Assembly: GCA_963752045.1 (NCBI GenBank)
Contig: CAVVWN010000006.1
Span: 50,903-114,902, forward strand
Source: DATKDF01 sp963752045
Lineage (GTDB): Bacteria; Acidobacteriota; Vicinamibacteria; Vicinamibacterales; SCN-69-37
Direction of reading: 5' to 3'
Length of the DNA stretch: 64,000 nt
Part shown: piece by piece, positions 33,006 through 41,719 of the stretch
How positions within the stretch are numbered: the first letter of the stretch is position 1
Layout of the letters: every line of letters starts with the position of its first letter
The notes under the pieces: generated by a model
What the model was told of the DNA's origin: nothing
Databases searched by the model: none
What the model saw: the letters and a program-made list of their open reading frames with translations, nothing else
Position numbers and translations under genes: made by a program

Positions 33006-33926
33006 CTACTTCCCAGTCCTCCTCTCTAGAAAGTTGACCACCGCCGCAATCCACGCCTCGTGCGTGTTTTCGAGATGTGCGGCATGGTCGGCGCCCGGGA
33101 GCGACACCATCTGTTTGTCGGGCGTGGCCAGCCGCGCGAAGAACTTGCCGGCGTCGGCGTGAAACACGCCCGGATCGCGCGACCCGAACAGCACGAGCGT
33201 GGGCACGGTCACCCGGGCCGGGTTGAGCATGTTGAACTCGCCGTCGCCGCGCAGGTCGGCGAGCACCGGGTCTGCCCGAAGCGCCTGTTCGGTGAACGCC
33301 TCGACGACGGCGCGCGGCGTGACGTCCGGCGAGATGAAGTCGGACGCGGCCGCCGCCGCCGTGTTTCTCTCGCGCGCCGGCTCGTCGGGCATCACCGGGT
33401 CGACGAACTTCGCGTCCGGGTCGTAAGCGAAACCGAACAGCACGAGCGCGGAGACGCGCGCCGGCGCCACCTGCGCCGCCATCTGCCCCACCATCGCGCC
33501 CCGCGACCATCCGACGAGCGCAGGCGGCGGAAGCGTCGGATGCCGGGCCGCCACCCAGGCCAGCACGTTCAGCACGTCGGACGTGGATCGACGCGGCGTG
33601 AGCCAGCCGGTGCTGTCGCGTGGCGTGCCGCCGTAGCCGCGCAGGTCGAGCGCGTAGGCGGCAAACCCGCGCGCGGCAAGCGACGACATGACGGACCGGT
33701 CGAGCCCGGGCACCCGCAGGTCGAAGTCCGGCAGGCTGCTCCACGTGCGGCCGTGCAGGAGCAGCACGACGCCCCGGGGCGATGCCGGCAGACGCGCCCA
33801 CACCGCCATCGGGTGGCCGTCGGACCGCACCGTGAAGCGCTCGGGCACGGTCGCACGCTGGGCGTCCGCGCCAGGCACGGACCCGGCCACCGCGGCGGCC
33901 AGGACGAGAATTCGGAACGCCTGCAT
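33006..33926 (-). CDS. secreted alpha/beta hydrolase
   Basis: A 306-residue exported serine hydrolase. A signal peptide (residues 1-22, ending GADAQ) precedes an alpha/beta hydrolase fold: GVVLLLHGRTWSS (oxyanion loop), nucleophile Ser in VGWSRGAMVG near residue 148, acid Asp in FGSRDPGVF near 250 and His in GADHAAHLENTH near 283. The triad is complete. Substrate unknown (esterase- or haloperoxidase-like). It is divergent from the LIC_10091-like gene and shares the short promoter gap at 33927-33985. Confidence 0.87.
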   Translation of the reverse strand: MQAFRILVLAAAVAGSVPGADAQRATVPERFTVRSDGHPMAVWARLPASPRGVVLLLHGRTWSSLPDFDLRVPGLDRSVMSSLAARGFAAYALDLRGYGGTPRDSTGWLTPRRSTSDVLNVLAWVAARHPTLPPPALVGWSRGAMVGQMAAQVAPARVSALVLFGFAYDPDAKFVDPVMPDEPARERNTAAAAASDFISPDVTPRAVVEAFTEQALRADPVLADLRGDGEFNMLNPARVTVPTLVLFGSRDPGVFHADAGKFFARLATPDKQMVSLPGADHAAHLENTHEAWIAAVVNFLERRTGK

Positions 33927-33937
33927 GGGAGAGACGG

Positions 33938-33947
33938 CCTATTATGG
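33938..33947. promoter_or_regulatory. shared palindromic -10 region of divergent genes
   Basis: CCTATTATGG reads as TATTAT on the plus strand (toward the gene at 33986) and as CATAAT on the minus strand (toward the hydrolase start at 33926). One AT-rich decamer may therefore serve both divergent promoters. Confidence 0.35.
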
Positions 33948-33985
33948 ACCCGGGACGTCTAACCTCGCATCCGACTGAACTGCCC

Positions 33986-35173
33986 ATGCGCCGCACCGCG
34001 AGCCTCGCCTGCCTCCTCGTCGCTCTGGCGCTCACCGCCGGGCTCCTCGACGCGCGCGGCGTGCCGTCGAAAATCAAGGACGCCGACTTCTGGCGCATGG
34101 TGTCGGAGTACTCCGAACCGGGCGGCTACTTCCCGTCGAACAACTTCGTCTCGAACGAAATGGAGTACCAGGCCGTCATCCCCCGCCTCAAGGGCATGGT
34201 GAAGCCCGGAGGCGTGTACCTCGGCGTCGGTCCCGACCAGAACTTCACGTACATCGCCGCCGTCCGCCCGGCCATGGCCTTCATCGTCGACATCCGCCGG
34301 CAGAACATGTTGCAGCACCTCATGTACAAGGCGCTCTTCGAGATGTCGCCGACGCGCGCCGACTTCCTGTCGAGGCTCTTCGGCCGATCGAAGCCGGACG
34401 GGCTCGACAAGGACGCGCCGGCTCCGGTGCTCTTCGAGGCCTACGACCAGGCGGTTCCCGACCCGGAGCTGCATGCGGAGACGATCCGACGGGTGCTCGA
34501 CCTGCTCGAACGCCAGCACAAGTTCGCGCTCACGCCCGATGACGCCGACACGATCCGGTTCCTGATGGAGATGTTCTTCAGCCACGGGCCCGAGCTCACC
34601 TACGCGCCGGTGGAGCTCGACCGGCCGTTCGTCGCCGTAAACGGCCTGCGGCTGTCGATGTTCCCGAGCTTCGGAGAGCTTGCCACGCGAACCGACAAGG
34701 CCGGCACGAACCATGGCTACCTGGCGAGCGAAGAGCACTACGCCTTCGTGCGTGACCTCGAACGCCGCAACCTCATCGTGCCGGTCGTTGGCGACTTCGC
34801 CGGCAGTCACGCCCTGGAGTCGGTGGGCCGCTACGTCCGCGACCAGGGCGCCGTCGTCACGGCCATCTACACGTCGAACGTGGAGCAGTACCTCTTCCAG
34901 AACGAGGTGTGGCGCAGCTACTACGCCAACGTCGAGAAGCTGCCGACCGACGAGACGAGCACGTTCATCCGATCGTTCTTCCCGTACGGCGGCCGCATCA
35001 GGATGAACCCGCTCGCCGCCACCTACGTGCCCGGCGTCACCTCGGGATCGACGAGCCTCTACCTCTATCCGGAGTCGTCGACGCTGCTCAACCCGGTTCG
35101 CGAGCTGCTCTCGGAGGTCGGCGCCGACCGCATCGCCGGATATCTGGACGTCATCGGATTGTCGATGCGATAG
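33986..35173 (+). CDS. secreted LIC_10091-like protein
   Basis: A 395-residue exported protein (signal peptide MRRTASLACLLVALALTAGL). The body reads like the LIC_10091 family known from Leptospira, with a Rossmann-like core that may bind a nucleotide or SAM: GGVYLGVGPDQNFTYIAAVR near residue 75, FIVDIRRQNMLQHLMYKALF near 95, IVPVVGDFAGSHAL near 270 and VTAIYTSNVEQYLF near 290. Family naming is from memory and moderately sure; the catalytic role is unknown. I start at ATG 33986; an upstream ATG (33944) overlaps the -10 box. Confidence 0.65.
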   Translation: MRRTASLACLLVALALTAGLLDARGVPSKIKDADFWRMVSEYSEPGGYFPSNNFVSNEMEYQAVIPRLKGMVKPGGVYLGVGPDQNFTYIAAVRPAMAFIVDIRRQNMLQHLMYKALFEMSPTRADFLSRLFGRSKPDGLDKDAPAPVLFEAYDQAVPDPELHAETIRRVLDLLERQHKFALTPDDADTIRFLMEMFFSHGPELTYAPVELDRPFVAVNGLRLSMFPSFGELATRTDKAGTNHGYLASEEHYAFVRDLERRNLIVPVVGDFAGSHALESVGRYVRDQGAVVTAIYTSNVEQYLFQNEVWRSYYANVEKLPTDETSTFIRSFFPYGGRIRMNPLAATYVPGVTSGSTSLYLYPESSTLLNPVRELLSEVGADRIAGYLDVIGLSMR

Positions 35174-35374
35174 CGAGCCGGAGGGGGACTTCGCTCCCCT
35201 CCAGCGGTTCGCAGCTCCCTGTGGCGGCACGGGTGGAGGAGATTTGCACAGGAGGGGGACGGGTCTTGCTCGCGCAAGCGAGACCCGTCCCCCTCCTGTG
35301 CAAATCTCCTCCACCTTCTCGAGTGGCGCTTCCTGCGAACCGCCGGAGCGCGAGCCAAGTCCCCCTCCGGCTCG
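35174..35374. repeat. 201-nt rod palindrome, GGGGGACGGGTCT family (copy 1)
   Basis: Nested stems: CGAGCCGGAGGGGGACTT (35174-35191) with 35357-35374; GCGGTTCGCAG with CTGCGAACCGC; and a perfect 35-bp inner stem pairing 35232-35266 with 35281-35315. It starts one base after the stop codon of the LIC_10091-like gene and ends 7 bp before the stop of the convergent mtnC-like gene. Confidence 0.85.
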
Positions 35375-35381
35375 CCCCCCG

Positions 35382-36134
35382 TCAGCCGACGATCTCGGCA
35401 AACGACGCGAACGCCTCGTAGTCGCCCGCGTCCGGCTGCGGGGCGTTGCCGGGGCGCACGCTGAGCGCCACCTGCAGGCCGGCCGCGCGGGCGGCTGAAA
35501 GCTCCGCGGTCTGGTCGGAGAGAAACAGGAGCTCCTTGGGCGGCAGGCGCATGGCCTCGAGGATGCGCGCGTAGCTTGCGGCGTCGGTCTTGGCCCCCGC
35601 GCTCGTGTCGAAGTAGCGCGCGATGAAGGGCGTGAGGTCGCCGCCGGCGATCGACTCGAACAGCCTGCGCTGCGCCAGCTCGCTCGCCGCCGAGTAGATG
35701 GCCACGTCGGTGCCCGCCGCGCGCCACTTGAACAGCGCCGGCGGCAGATCGTCGAACACCTGGCCGCGAAGCTCGCCCGCCTGGTAGCCCTGATCCCAGA
35801 CCAGGCCCTGCAGGCGCGTCAGCCCGGGCGACGTCCGCCCGCGGTCCATCAGCCACTCGGCGTAGTCGGCCGCCGACGCCAGCGTCTGGTTCAGGTTCGA
35901 CGACCGCCACTCCGGCGGACCGGCGGGCCCGGCGGGCGCGACGGCCCGTTCGGCCGCGAGCTCGCGGACGGCCAGGAGCATCTCGGCGGCCTCGCGGCGC
36001 GACTCGATCGAGCTTCGCAGGTGCGCGCGCGCAAACGGGAACATCACTTCGCGCACGAAGGGCGACGGCGTCGTCGTCCCCTCGATGTCGAGCAGGATTC
36101 CGAACACGCGGCGGCGGCGCAGATCAATCGTCAC
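35382..36134 (-). CDS. mtnC: enolase-phosphatase E1 (acireductone synthase)
   Basis: A 250-residue HAD phosphatase of the methionine salvage pathway, converting 2,3-diketo-5-methylthiopentyl-1-phosphate to acireductone. The family start ILLDIEGTTTPSPFVREVMF carries the nucleophile Asp and the E1-specific GTTTP; SAASELAQRRLF is motif II, and LFLSDQTAELSAARAAGL has the acidic motif IV. Start is GTG at 36134 with GAGAG upstream; the frame is open further upstream with no family match. No other salvage genes are nearby. Confidence 0.86.
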   Translation of the reverse strand: MTIDLRRRRVFGILLDIEGTTTPSPFVREVMFPFARAHLRSSIESRREAAEMLLAVRELAAERAVAPAGPAGPPEWRSSNLNQTLASAADYAEWLMDRGRTSPGLTRLQGLVWDQGYQAGELRGQVFDDLPPALFKWRAAGTDVAIYSAASELAQRRLFESIAGGDLTPFIARYFDTSAGAKTDAASYARILEAMRLPPKELLFLSDQTAELSAARAAGLQVALSVRPGNAPQPDAGDYEAFASFAEIVG

Positions 36135-36190
36135 GGGAACGTCACTCTCGCGAACCCGTACGATTCTAAAGGGGACGGGTCTCGATCTGT

Positions 36191-36277
36191 GGAAAACTCC
36201 CGGGGGCACGGAGGAGGGGGACGGGTCTTGCTCGCGCGAGCGAGACCCGTCCCCCTCATCGTGCCCCCGGGAGTTCC
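36191..36277. repeat. rod palindrome, GGGGGACGGGTCT family (copy 2)
   Basis: CTCCCGGGGGCACG (within 36197-36210) pairs with CGTGCCCCCGGGAG (36260-36273); the inner stem GAGGGGGACGGGTCT pairs with AGACCCGTCCCCCTC. The inner sequence is shared with copy 1 at 35174. It lies between the TonB-domain gene and mtnC. Confidence 0.8.
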
Positions 36278-36305
36278 CCTCGGTCGGCGCGTGCCTAAAA
36301 ACCGC

Positions 36306-36881
36306 TCAGCTCAGCGTGAAATTCACCGTCACCGTCATGATGACCGGCACGGGCACGCCGTTGAGCACGGTTGGCGTGAATCTCCACTGGAGCACGGCGT
36401 CGAGGGCCGGTTCGTCGAGCATGGGCACCGACCGCAGCACGCGCGCGTCGCTCACCGCGCCCGTCTCGTCGATCGTGGCCTCGAGGATGACGATGCCCTG
36501 CACGCGGGCCTCTTTGGCTTCTTCAGGATAGACGGGCCGCACGTCGCGGATCTTCGCCGGTTCCCTGATGTCGCCGCCGATGCGGACGGGCACGCTCGGG
36601 TCGAACGAGACCGTGGGCGCCACACGCTCGGGTGCCGCCACGCCCCGCGCGCGCTGGATGGCGAGCGACGTGCGCCGCAGCATCTGGTCGGCCTCGGCCA
36701 GCCGGCCCTGCTCCACGTAGAGCCTCACCAGATCGATGAGCGCCATGATCTCCTGCGGGTTCTGCTCCGCCTTCTGGAGCAGCGAGCGCTCGTCGACCCC
36801 CGTCGACTGCGCCCCGACCGACCCGGCCGTGCCCGCCGCAAGCCCCGCCACGAGCGCCAGTCCGACAATGCGTCTCAGCAT
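36306..36881 (-). CDS. secreted TonB C-terminal domain protein
   Basis: A 191-residue protein with a signal peptide (MLRRIVGLALVAGLAAGTAG, cleaved near VGAQ), a short helical region (residues about 30-80, resembling a tetratricopeptide unit) and a TonB C-terminal domain (VRPVYPEEAKEARVQGIVIL, then LDAVLQWRFTPTVLNGVPVP). Unlike classical TonB it has no membrane anchor or Pro-rich spacer, so it is probably a free periplasmic TonB-like protein of unknown partner. Start at 36881 has GGAGG upstream. Confidence 0.83.
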   Translation of the reverse strand: MLRRIVGLALVAGLAAGTAGSVGAQSTGVDERSLLQKAEQNPQEIMALIDLVRLYVEQGRLAEADQMLRRTSLAIQRARGVAAPERVAPTVSFDPSVPVRIGGDIREPAKIRDVRPVYPEEAKEARVQGIVILEATIDETGAVSDARVLRSVPMLDEPALDAVLQWRFTPTVLNGVPVPVIMTVTVNFTLS

Positions 36882-36978
36882 GATTGACCTCCAGATAGTC
36901 CGCGTGACTTCCTTAGACACCACCCCGGACCCTCAGGTTCTCCCCGCACCTTCGGACCTCCGCACTTCAAGCGCCTTT

Positions 36979-37112
36979 CACCCCGAGCACCCCAAGCGCT
37001 TTTCACCCCGAGCACCCCAAGCGCTTTCCACCCCGAGCACCCCAAGCGCCTTTCACCCCGAGCACCCCAAGCGCTTTCCACCCCGAGCACCCCAAGCGCT
37101 TTTCACCCCGAG
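36979..37112. repeat. 25-bp tandem array (site 1)
   Basis: Five full 25-bp units beginning CACCCCGAGCACCCCAAGCG at 36979, 37004, 37029, 37054 and 37079, with a partial sixth at 37104. The array lies immediately downstream of the HerA-like gene. Units are contiguous, with no spacers, so it is not a CRISPR. Confidence 0.85.
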
Positions 37113-37117
37113 GACCT

Positions 37118-38647
37118 CTATTTCCTCCCCCCCAGAATCGACCCCAGCATCCCCCGAAGCACGCTGCGGCCGATGCCCGACCCCATCGACCTTGCGGCGC
37201 TTCGGGCCGCCGATTCGAGGATGCCCTCCTTGCGTCCGCCGCGAGGCCCGGTCGATCCGAAGAGGATGTCGGACAGGCTGCCGGTCGAGCCTGTCGTCGG
37301 CTTGGACGTCGACGGGATCTCCTTCCCGCGCGGCAGCTCCGGCGCCCCGGCCCGTTCGGCGCGCCCGGCCGTGCGCGCGGTGAGCCGCTCGTAGGCCGAC
37401 TCACGATCCACGGCCTTCTCGTAGTGGCCCGCGATGAGTGACGCGCCGACGACCGCGGCACGCTCGTCGTCGCCGAGAGGCCCGATGCGCGAGGCTGGAG
37501 GCAGGATCCACGCGCGCTCCACCATGAGCGGGCTGCCGCGATGGTCGAGCGCGGAGACGAGCGCTTCGCCCACGCCGAGCTCCATGATGGCCTGTTCGGT
37601 TGCGATCGCCGGGTTCTGGCGAAGCGTCTCGGCCGCGGTCCGCACGGCCTTCTGATCGCGCGGCGTGAACGCGCGCAGCGCGTGCTGCACGCGGTTGCCG
37701 AGCTGGCCGAGCACGCGGTCGGGCACGTCGAGCGGGTTCTGCGTCACGAAGAACACGCCGACGCCCTTCGAGCGGACGAGCCGGACCACCAGCTCGATCT
37801 TGTCGACGAGCGCCTTCGGCGCGTCGGCAAACAGCAGGTGCGCCTCGTCGAAGAAGAACACGAGGCGCGGCTTGTCGGGATCGCCGATCTCGGGCAGGTT
37901 CTCGAAAAGCTCCGACAGGAGCCACAGCAGGAGCGTGGCGTAGACACCGGGCGACGTCATCAGACGATCCGCGGCCAGGATGTTGACGACGCCGCGGCCG
38001 TCGACGGTCTGGATGAGGTCGTCGATGTTGAGCATCGGCTCGCCGAAGAACTCCTCGCCGCCCTCTTCGTCGAGCCGCACGAGCGCGCGCTGAATCGCGC
38101 CCACCGAGGCGGCCGAGATGTTGCCGTACCCGGTCGTGAACTCGCTCGCGCGCTCGCCCACGTGCTGGAGCATCGCGCGCAGGTCCTTCAGATCGAGCAG
38201 CAGCAGCCCGGCCTCGTCGGCGATGCGAAAGACCAGCGTGAGCACGCCGCTCTGCGTGTCGTTCAGGTTGAGCAGACGGCCGAGAAGCAGCGGCCCCATG
38301 TCCGACACGGTGGCGCGCAGCGGATGCCCCTTCGCGCCGAACACGTCCCAGAAGGTCACCGGACAGGCGCCCCACGCCGGCTCGGCAAGACCGAGCCGCT
38401 CGAGCCGCGCCGAAAGCTTTGGCGATGCCGCACCCGCCGTCGCCAGCCCTGACAGATCGCCCTTCACGTCGGCCAGGAACACGGGGACGCCGATCTTCGA
38501 GAAGCCCTCGGAAAGCACCTGCAGCGTGACGGTCTTCCCCGTGCCGGTCGCGCCCGTAATCAAACCGTGCCGATTCGCCATCACCGGCAGAATGCCAAGC
38601 TCAGCCCCGGCAGCCGTACGAGCCAGCGGAATCACGAAATCACTCAT
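37118..38647 (-). CDS. HerA-like helicase-domain ATPase (DUF853)
   Basis: A 509-residue cytoplasmic ATPase of the HerA/FtsK clade. Walker A is GATGTGKTVTLQVL (near residue 31), Walker B is RLVFFFDEAHLLF (near 255), and an arginine-containing VGVFFVTQNPLDVPD follows near 300. The C-terminus is a Ser/Gly/Arg-rich tail (LSDILFGSTGPRGGRKEG, GSGIGRSVLRGMLGSILGG). The DUF853 subfamily is a single-gene version of HerA not obviously paired with NurA; its role in DNA handling is not established. The family start is ATG at 38647; the frame is open upstream through repeat DNA only. Confidence 0.88.
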   Translation of the reverse strand: MSDFVIPLARTAAGAELGILPVMANRHGLITGATGTGKTVTLQVLSEGFSKIGVPVFLADVKGDLSGLATAGAASPKLSARLERLGLAEPAWGACPVTFWDVFGAKGHPLRATVSDMGPLLLGRLLNLNDTQSGVLTLVFRIADEAGLLLLDLKDLRAMLQHVGERASEFTTGYGNISAASVGAIQRALVRLDEEGGEEFFGEPMLNIDDLIQTVDGRGVVNILAADRLMTSPGVYATLLLWLLSELFENLPEIGDPDKPRLVFFFDEAHLLFADAPKALVDKIELVVRLVRSKGVGVFFVTQNPLDVPDRVLGQLGNRVQHALRAFTPRDQKAVRTAAETLRQNPAIATEQAIMELGVGEALVSALDHRGSPLMVERAWILPPASRIGPLGDDERAAVVGASLIAGHYEKAVDRESAYERLTARTAGRAERAGAPELPRGKEIPSTSKPTTGSTGSLSDILFGSTGPRGGRKEGILESAARSAARSMGSGIGRSVLRGMLGSILGGRK

Positions 38648-38685
38648 AGGGAGAGAGGATACTCCGCGTGCAGGGCGGTTGAGGT

Positions 38686-38790
38686 CCTCGGAGTGAAGAG
38701 CGCTTGAGGTGCTCGGAGTGAAAGGCGCTTGAGGTGCTGGGGGTGAAAAGCGCTTGAGGTCCTCGGGGTGAAAGGCGCTTGGGGTGCTGG
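38686..38790. repeat. 25-bp tandem array (site 2, inverted)
   Basis: About four units in the reverse orientation of site 1 (GCTTGAGGTGCTCGGAGTGA and variants) lie between the divergent HerA-like and VOC genes, in the place where their promoters should be. Confidence 0.75.
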
Positions 38791-38815
38791 GGTCCTTCCG
38801 TGGGAGCATGGGGGC

Positions 38816-39229
38816 GTGGTGCTTGCGGCCTCGCATGTGGTTCTTGCGTCTGACGACGTGCCCGGGATTACGAAGTTCGTTGGCCGGGCGTTCGGGATCG
38901 CGCCGGCCTTCGAGAACGAGATGTTCTCGGAGTTCGTGCTGCCGTCGGCGTTTCGCGTCGCGTTCTTCAAGCCCGTGGGCGCGTCGGCGAAGACGTTCCG
39001 GGCCTCTGCCGACCGGGGCGCCAGCGCCATCGGGCTGACCGTGGCCGACGTCGATGCCGCCTATCGGACGGTCGTCGGCCTCCTCGGCGAGTATGCCCGC
39101 GCCGAGGTCAGCGGTCCGCCGAAAGACCATCCGTGGGGCGAGAAGAGCTTCCTCCTGACCGACCCCGACGGCAACCGGTGGGAGATCACGCAGTCGCCCC
39201 AGCCGGATGGGATGCTGACGAATCGCTGA
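38816..39229 (+). CDS. VOC family protein
   Basis: A 137-residue vicinal-oxygen-chelate (glyoxalase/bleomycin-resistance fold) protein. One betaalphabetabetabeta module is visible at each end: SHVVLASDDVPGITKFVGRA and FLLTDPDGNRWEITQSP, the latter the classic C-terminal VOC motif with a metal-binding Glu. It might be a lyase, dioxygenase or binding protein; the substrate is not inferable. Start is taken as GTG 38816 (GTG 38819 is equally possible). Confidence 0.8.
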   Translation: MVLAASHVVLASDDVPGITKFVGRAFGIAPAFENEMFSEFVLPSAFRVAFFKPVGASAKTFRASADRGASAIGLTVADVDAAYRTVVGLLGEYARAEVSGPPKDHPWGEKSFLLTDPDGNRWEITQSPQPDGMLTNR

Positions 39230-39240
39230 CCACGCTCCCT

Positions 39241-39440
39241 GGACCCCGAGCGCTTTTCACCCCCAGCACCTCAAGCGCTCTTCACCCCCAGCACCTCAAG
39301 CGCTTTTCACCCCGAGCACCCCAAGCGCTCTTCACCCCCAGCACCCCAAGCGCCTTCACCCCCAGCACCCCAAGCGCTTTTCACTCCGAGCACCCCAAGC
39401 GCCTTTCACTCCCTGAACCCCAAGCGCCCTTCACCCCCCG
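39241..39440. repeat. 25-bp tandem array (site 3)
   Basis: Seven to eight degenerate units (CACCCCCAGCACCTCAAGCG and variants) downstream of the VOC gene, in the same orientation as site 1. The three arrays bracket the HerA-like and VOC genes. Confidence 0.8.
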
Positions 39441-39444
39441 TCGC

Positions 39445-39460
39445 TATACTTCTTCCCGTG
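39445..39460 (+). promoter_or_regulatory. -10 box and leaderless GTG start of the GT-C-like gene
   Basis: TATACT (39445-39450) is 7 nt upstream of GTG (39458), repeating the spacing seen at the ZIP, pcnB, ogt and rfbA genes. Confidence 0.5.
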
Positions 39461-41404
39461 CCCCGGTCCGTGCGCCTGGTCCTCGCCCTCGTCTTCGCCG
39501 CGGTGCTCGTGCGCACCGCCTGGCTCAGCGACGATGCCCTGATTACGCTGAGGAGCGTGCTCAACCTCACGCACGGCTTCGGCTTCACGTTCAACATCGA
39601 CGAGCGCGTGCAGACGTTCACCCATCCGCTCTGGGCGATGCTGCTCACGGCGAGCTATCTCGTCATCGGCAACGTCTATTTCGCGACGTTCGCGCTCTCG
39701 ATCGCCACGTCACTCGTCGTCTTCTGGATTGCGCTGGGGCGCGCGGCGTCGGTCGCGCAGGCCTGGCTCGTGGCGGTCGTGCTCCTCGTCTCGCGTGCGT
39801 TCGTGGATTTCTCGACGTCGGGCCTCGAGAACCCTCTGTCGAACCTGCTGCTCGCGGCGTTTGCCGGCGTGGCGATGCGCCCGGGCGAGGCCGGCCGCCC
39901 CCGTCTCACGACGCTCTGGACGCTGGCTTCCCTTCTCTACCTCACCCGGCCCGACAACGTGCTCTTCGTCGCGCCCATCCTCATGGTCTTCACGGCGCGG
40001 GCGGTTCGAGGCGGCGACATCCGAGCGGCACTGCGGTCGGCGACACTGGGGCTTCTTCCGGCCGCGGCCTGGACGCTCTTCTCGCTTCTCTACTACGGGT
40101 TCCCGTTCCCGAACACGGCCTACGCCAAGCTCGCGCACGGCGTGCACCCGGCCGAAATCCGGCGGCAGGGCCTGCTCTATCTGGTCGACTCGCTCGATCG
40201 CGATCCGGTGACGCTCGCGGCCATCGCCTTCGCCGTGGCCATGGGCTTCGCGACGCGCGGTGTCGCGCGCGGACTCGCCGTCGGCATCCTTCTCTACCTC
40301 GCCTACATCGTCTCGATCGGCGGCGACTTCATGGCCGGGCGCTTCATGGCCGTCCCGCTCTTTGCAGGCGTGCTGATTCTGGGATGGATCGCCGCGGCCG
40401 AGCGTCGGACGTGGCTCACGGTGACGGTGGTCCTCGGCGTGGTGGGTCTCTCGTCCGTGCAAATCCCGCTTCTGAGCGACAGCCGCTTCGATCTGTCGCT
40501 CGCCAAGCCCACCGGCATCGTCGACGAGCGCGGGATCTACTTCCGCAACCAGTCGATCGTGCTCGCCAACCGGCAGTCGTTTCGAAACCCGGCGTGGCCG
40601 CGCGCGACCGATCTGCCGCCAAGACGCAGCGTGATGGAGACGTGCGGCCTGATGGGCGCAAGCGGACTCGACTTCGGTCCGTACGTCCACCTGCTCGACG
40701 AATGCGGGCTGGCCGACCCGCTCATCGCCCGGCTGCCGTCGGTGTTCAACTCGGAATGGCGCATCGGCCACTTCCGCCGGATGATTCCGGCCGGGTATCC
40801 GGAGAGCCTCGAGGCGAACGGCAACCTCCTTCGCGACCAGGGACTCGCGCGGTATTACGACCGGCTGCGCGCGGTCACGCGCGGGCCGGTCTTCTCACGC
40901 GATCGACTGGCGGAAGTGTGGCGCCTGAACACGGGCGCCTACGACGACCTCGTCGATCGCCGCTTCTACCGGCACGCCGGCTCCATCGTCCCGCTCGAGG
41001 CGCTCTCGGTCGTCGTGGCCGACGGCACGATGCCGGGCGACCCTGGCGTGCGCGCGCTCGATCGACCGCTGGCCGTCACGTGCGACCCGAGGCCGGGCCG
41101 GCGTTACCTCGACATCACGCTCGACTCGGACGATCGCTACCTCGTCGAGTTCGTCAAGGACAACCGCATCGTGGCGTCGATGCCGCTCGGACCGATACCC
41201 GCCCACCGCCGCAGCGCGGGCCTGGCCTCCTACACGGAGAACCTGCCCGTGGCCGCCACGCGCGAGGGCTTCGACACGATCATCATCGCGCCCGTCGAAG
41301 GCGACGCGTATGCCGTCGGCCACCTGCTCGTCGACGGCGAACCGGCCACCGACGCCGAGCTCAGGCGGCGCGTCGACGAGCGCGACAGGAATATTCCAAG
41401 GTAG
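39458..41404 (+). CDS. multi-spanning GT-C / ZomB-like membrane protein
   Basis: A 648-residue membrane protein with about 9-10 hydrophobic spans in the first 360 residues and a soluble C-terminal part. The first loop SDDALITLRSVLNLTHGFGF, then ERVQTFTHPLWAMLL, matches the aspartate-containing loop of GT-C type glycosyltransferase-like proteins, including those annotated as ZomB in other bacteria. Such enzymes use lipid-linked sugars at the outer face of the inner membrane. The C-terminal half (RSVMETCGLMGASGLDFGPY, HLLDECGLADPLIARLPSVF) is typical of the same group. Sugar and acceptor are unknown. Confidence 0.7.
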   Translation: MPRSVRLVLALVFAAVLVRTAWLSDDALITLRSVLNLTHGFGFTFNIDERVQTFTHPLWAMLLTASYLVIGNVYFATFALSIATSLVVFWIALGRAASVAQAWLVAVVLLVSRAFVDFSTSGLENPLSNLLLAAFAGVAMRPGEAGRPRLTTLWTLASLLYLTRPDNVLFVAPILMVFTARAVRGGDIRAALRSATLGLLPAAAWTLFSLLYYGFPFPNTAYAKLAHGVHPAEIRRQGLLYLVDSLDRDPVTLAAIAFAVAMGFATRGVARGLAVGILLYLAYIVSIGGDFMAGRFMAVPLFAGVLILGWIAAAERRTWLTVTVVLGVVGLSSVQIPLLSDSRFDLSLAKPTGIVDERGIYFRNQSIVLANRQSFRNPAWPRATDLPPRRSVMETCGLMGASGLDFGPYVHLLDECGLADPLIARLPSVFNSEWRIGHFRRMIPAGYPESLEANGNLLRDQGLARYYDRLRAVTRGPVFSRDRLAEVWRLNTGAYDDLVDRRFYRHAGSIVPLEALSVVVADGTMPGDPGVRALDRPLAVTCDPRPGRRYLDITLDSDDRYLVEFVKDNRIVASMPLGPIPAHRRSAGLASYTENLPVAATREGFDTIIIAPVEGDAYAVGHLLVDGEPATDAELRRRVDERDRNIPR

Positions 41405-41408
41405 CCAT

Positions 41409-41637
41409 CGGTTCTCAGTTGTGGTGGCGGCTCGAAGTCTCCGCGGAGAGACCGCTCGAGACCACCTGCTTCGTCCGCGCGCGGTTCGTACTGGCGCGTA
41501 TCGCGTCGTTTCTATCTCGCTGGCTCGCACTCACGAAACGACGCTCAAACCGCTGCGCTCCCTGCGCGGTGGTTTCGCACTGTCGCAGTCGCGGTCCCTC
41601 CGAGTCGACTCCGCTCCGCCACCTCAACTGCGAACCG
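41409..41637. repeat. rod palindrome, GACTCGGAGGG type (copy 1, inverted)
   Basis: The ends CGGTTCTCAGTTG (41409) and CAACTGCGAACCG (ending 41637) pair, as do TGGTGGCGG and CCGCCACC-type segments. The reverse complement matches the rod at 57148-57371 (shared GCAGGGAGCGCAGCGGTT core and GTGAGTGCGAGCCAGCG loop). It begins five bases after the GT-C-like stop codon. Confidence 0.7.
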
Positions 41638-41719
41638 GGAGCAGCACACCGCATGTCGCTGCGGCGGACACTCGACGGGACGGCGCTCGGACGCTGGCGC
41701 TCGTCGCTGGACACCAATC

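Noticed and set aside
36979..37112. CRISPR-like array
   Set aside because: Units are contiguous 25-bp tandem repeats with no unique spacers, and no cas gene is nearby.
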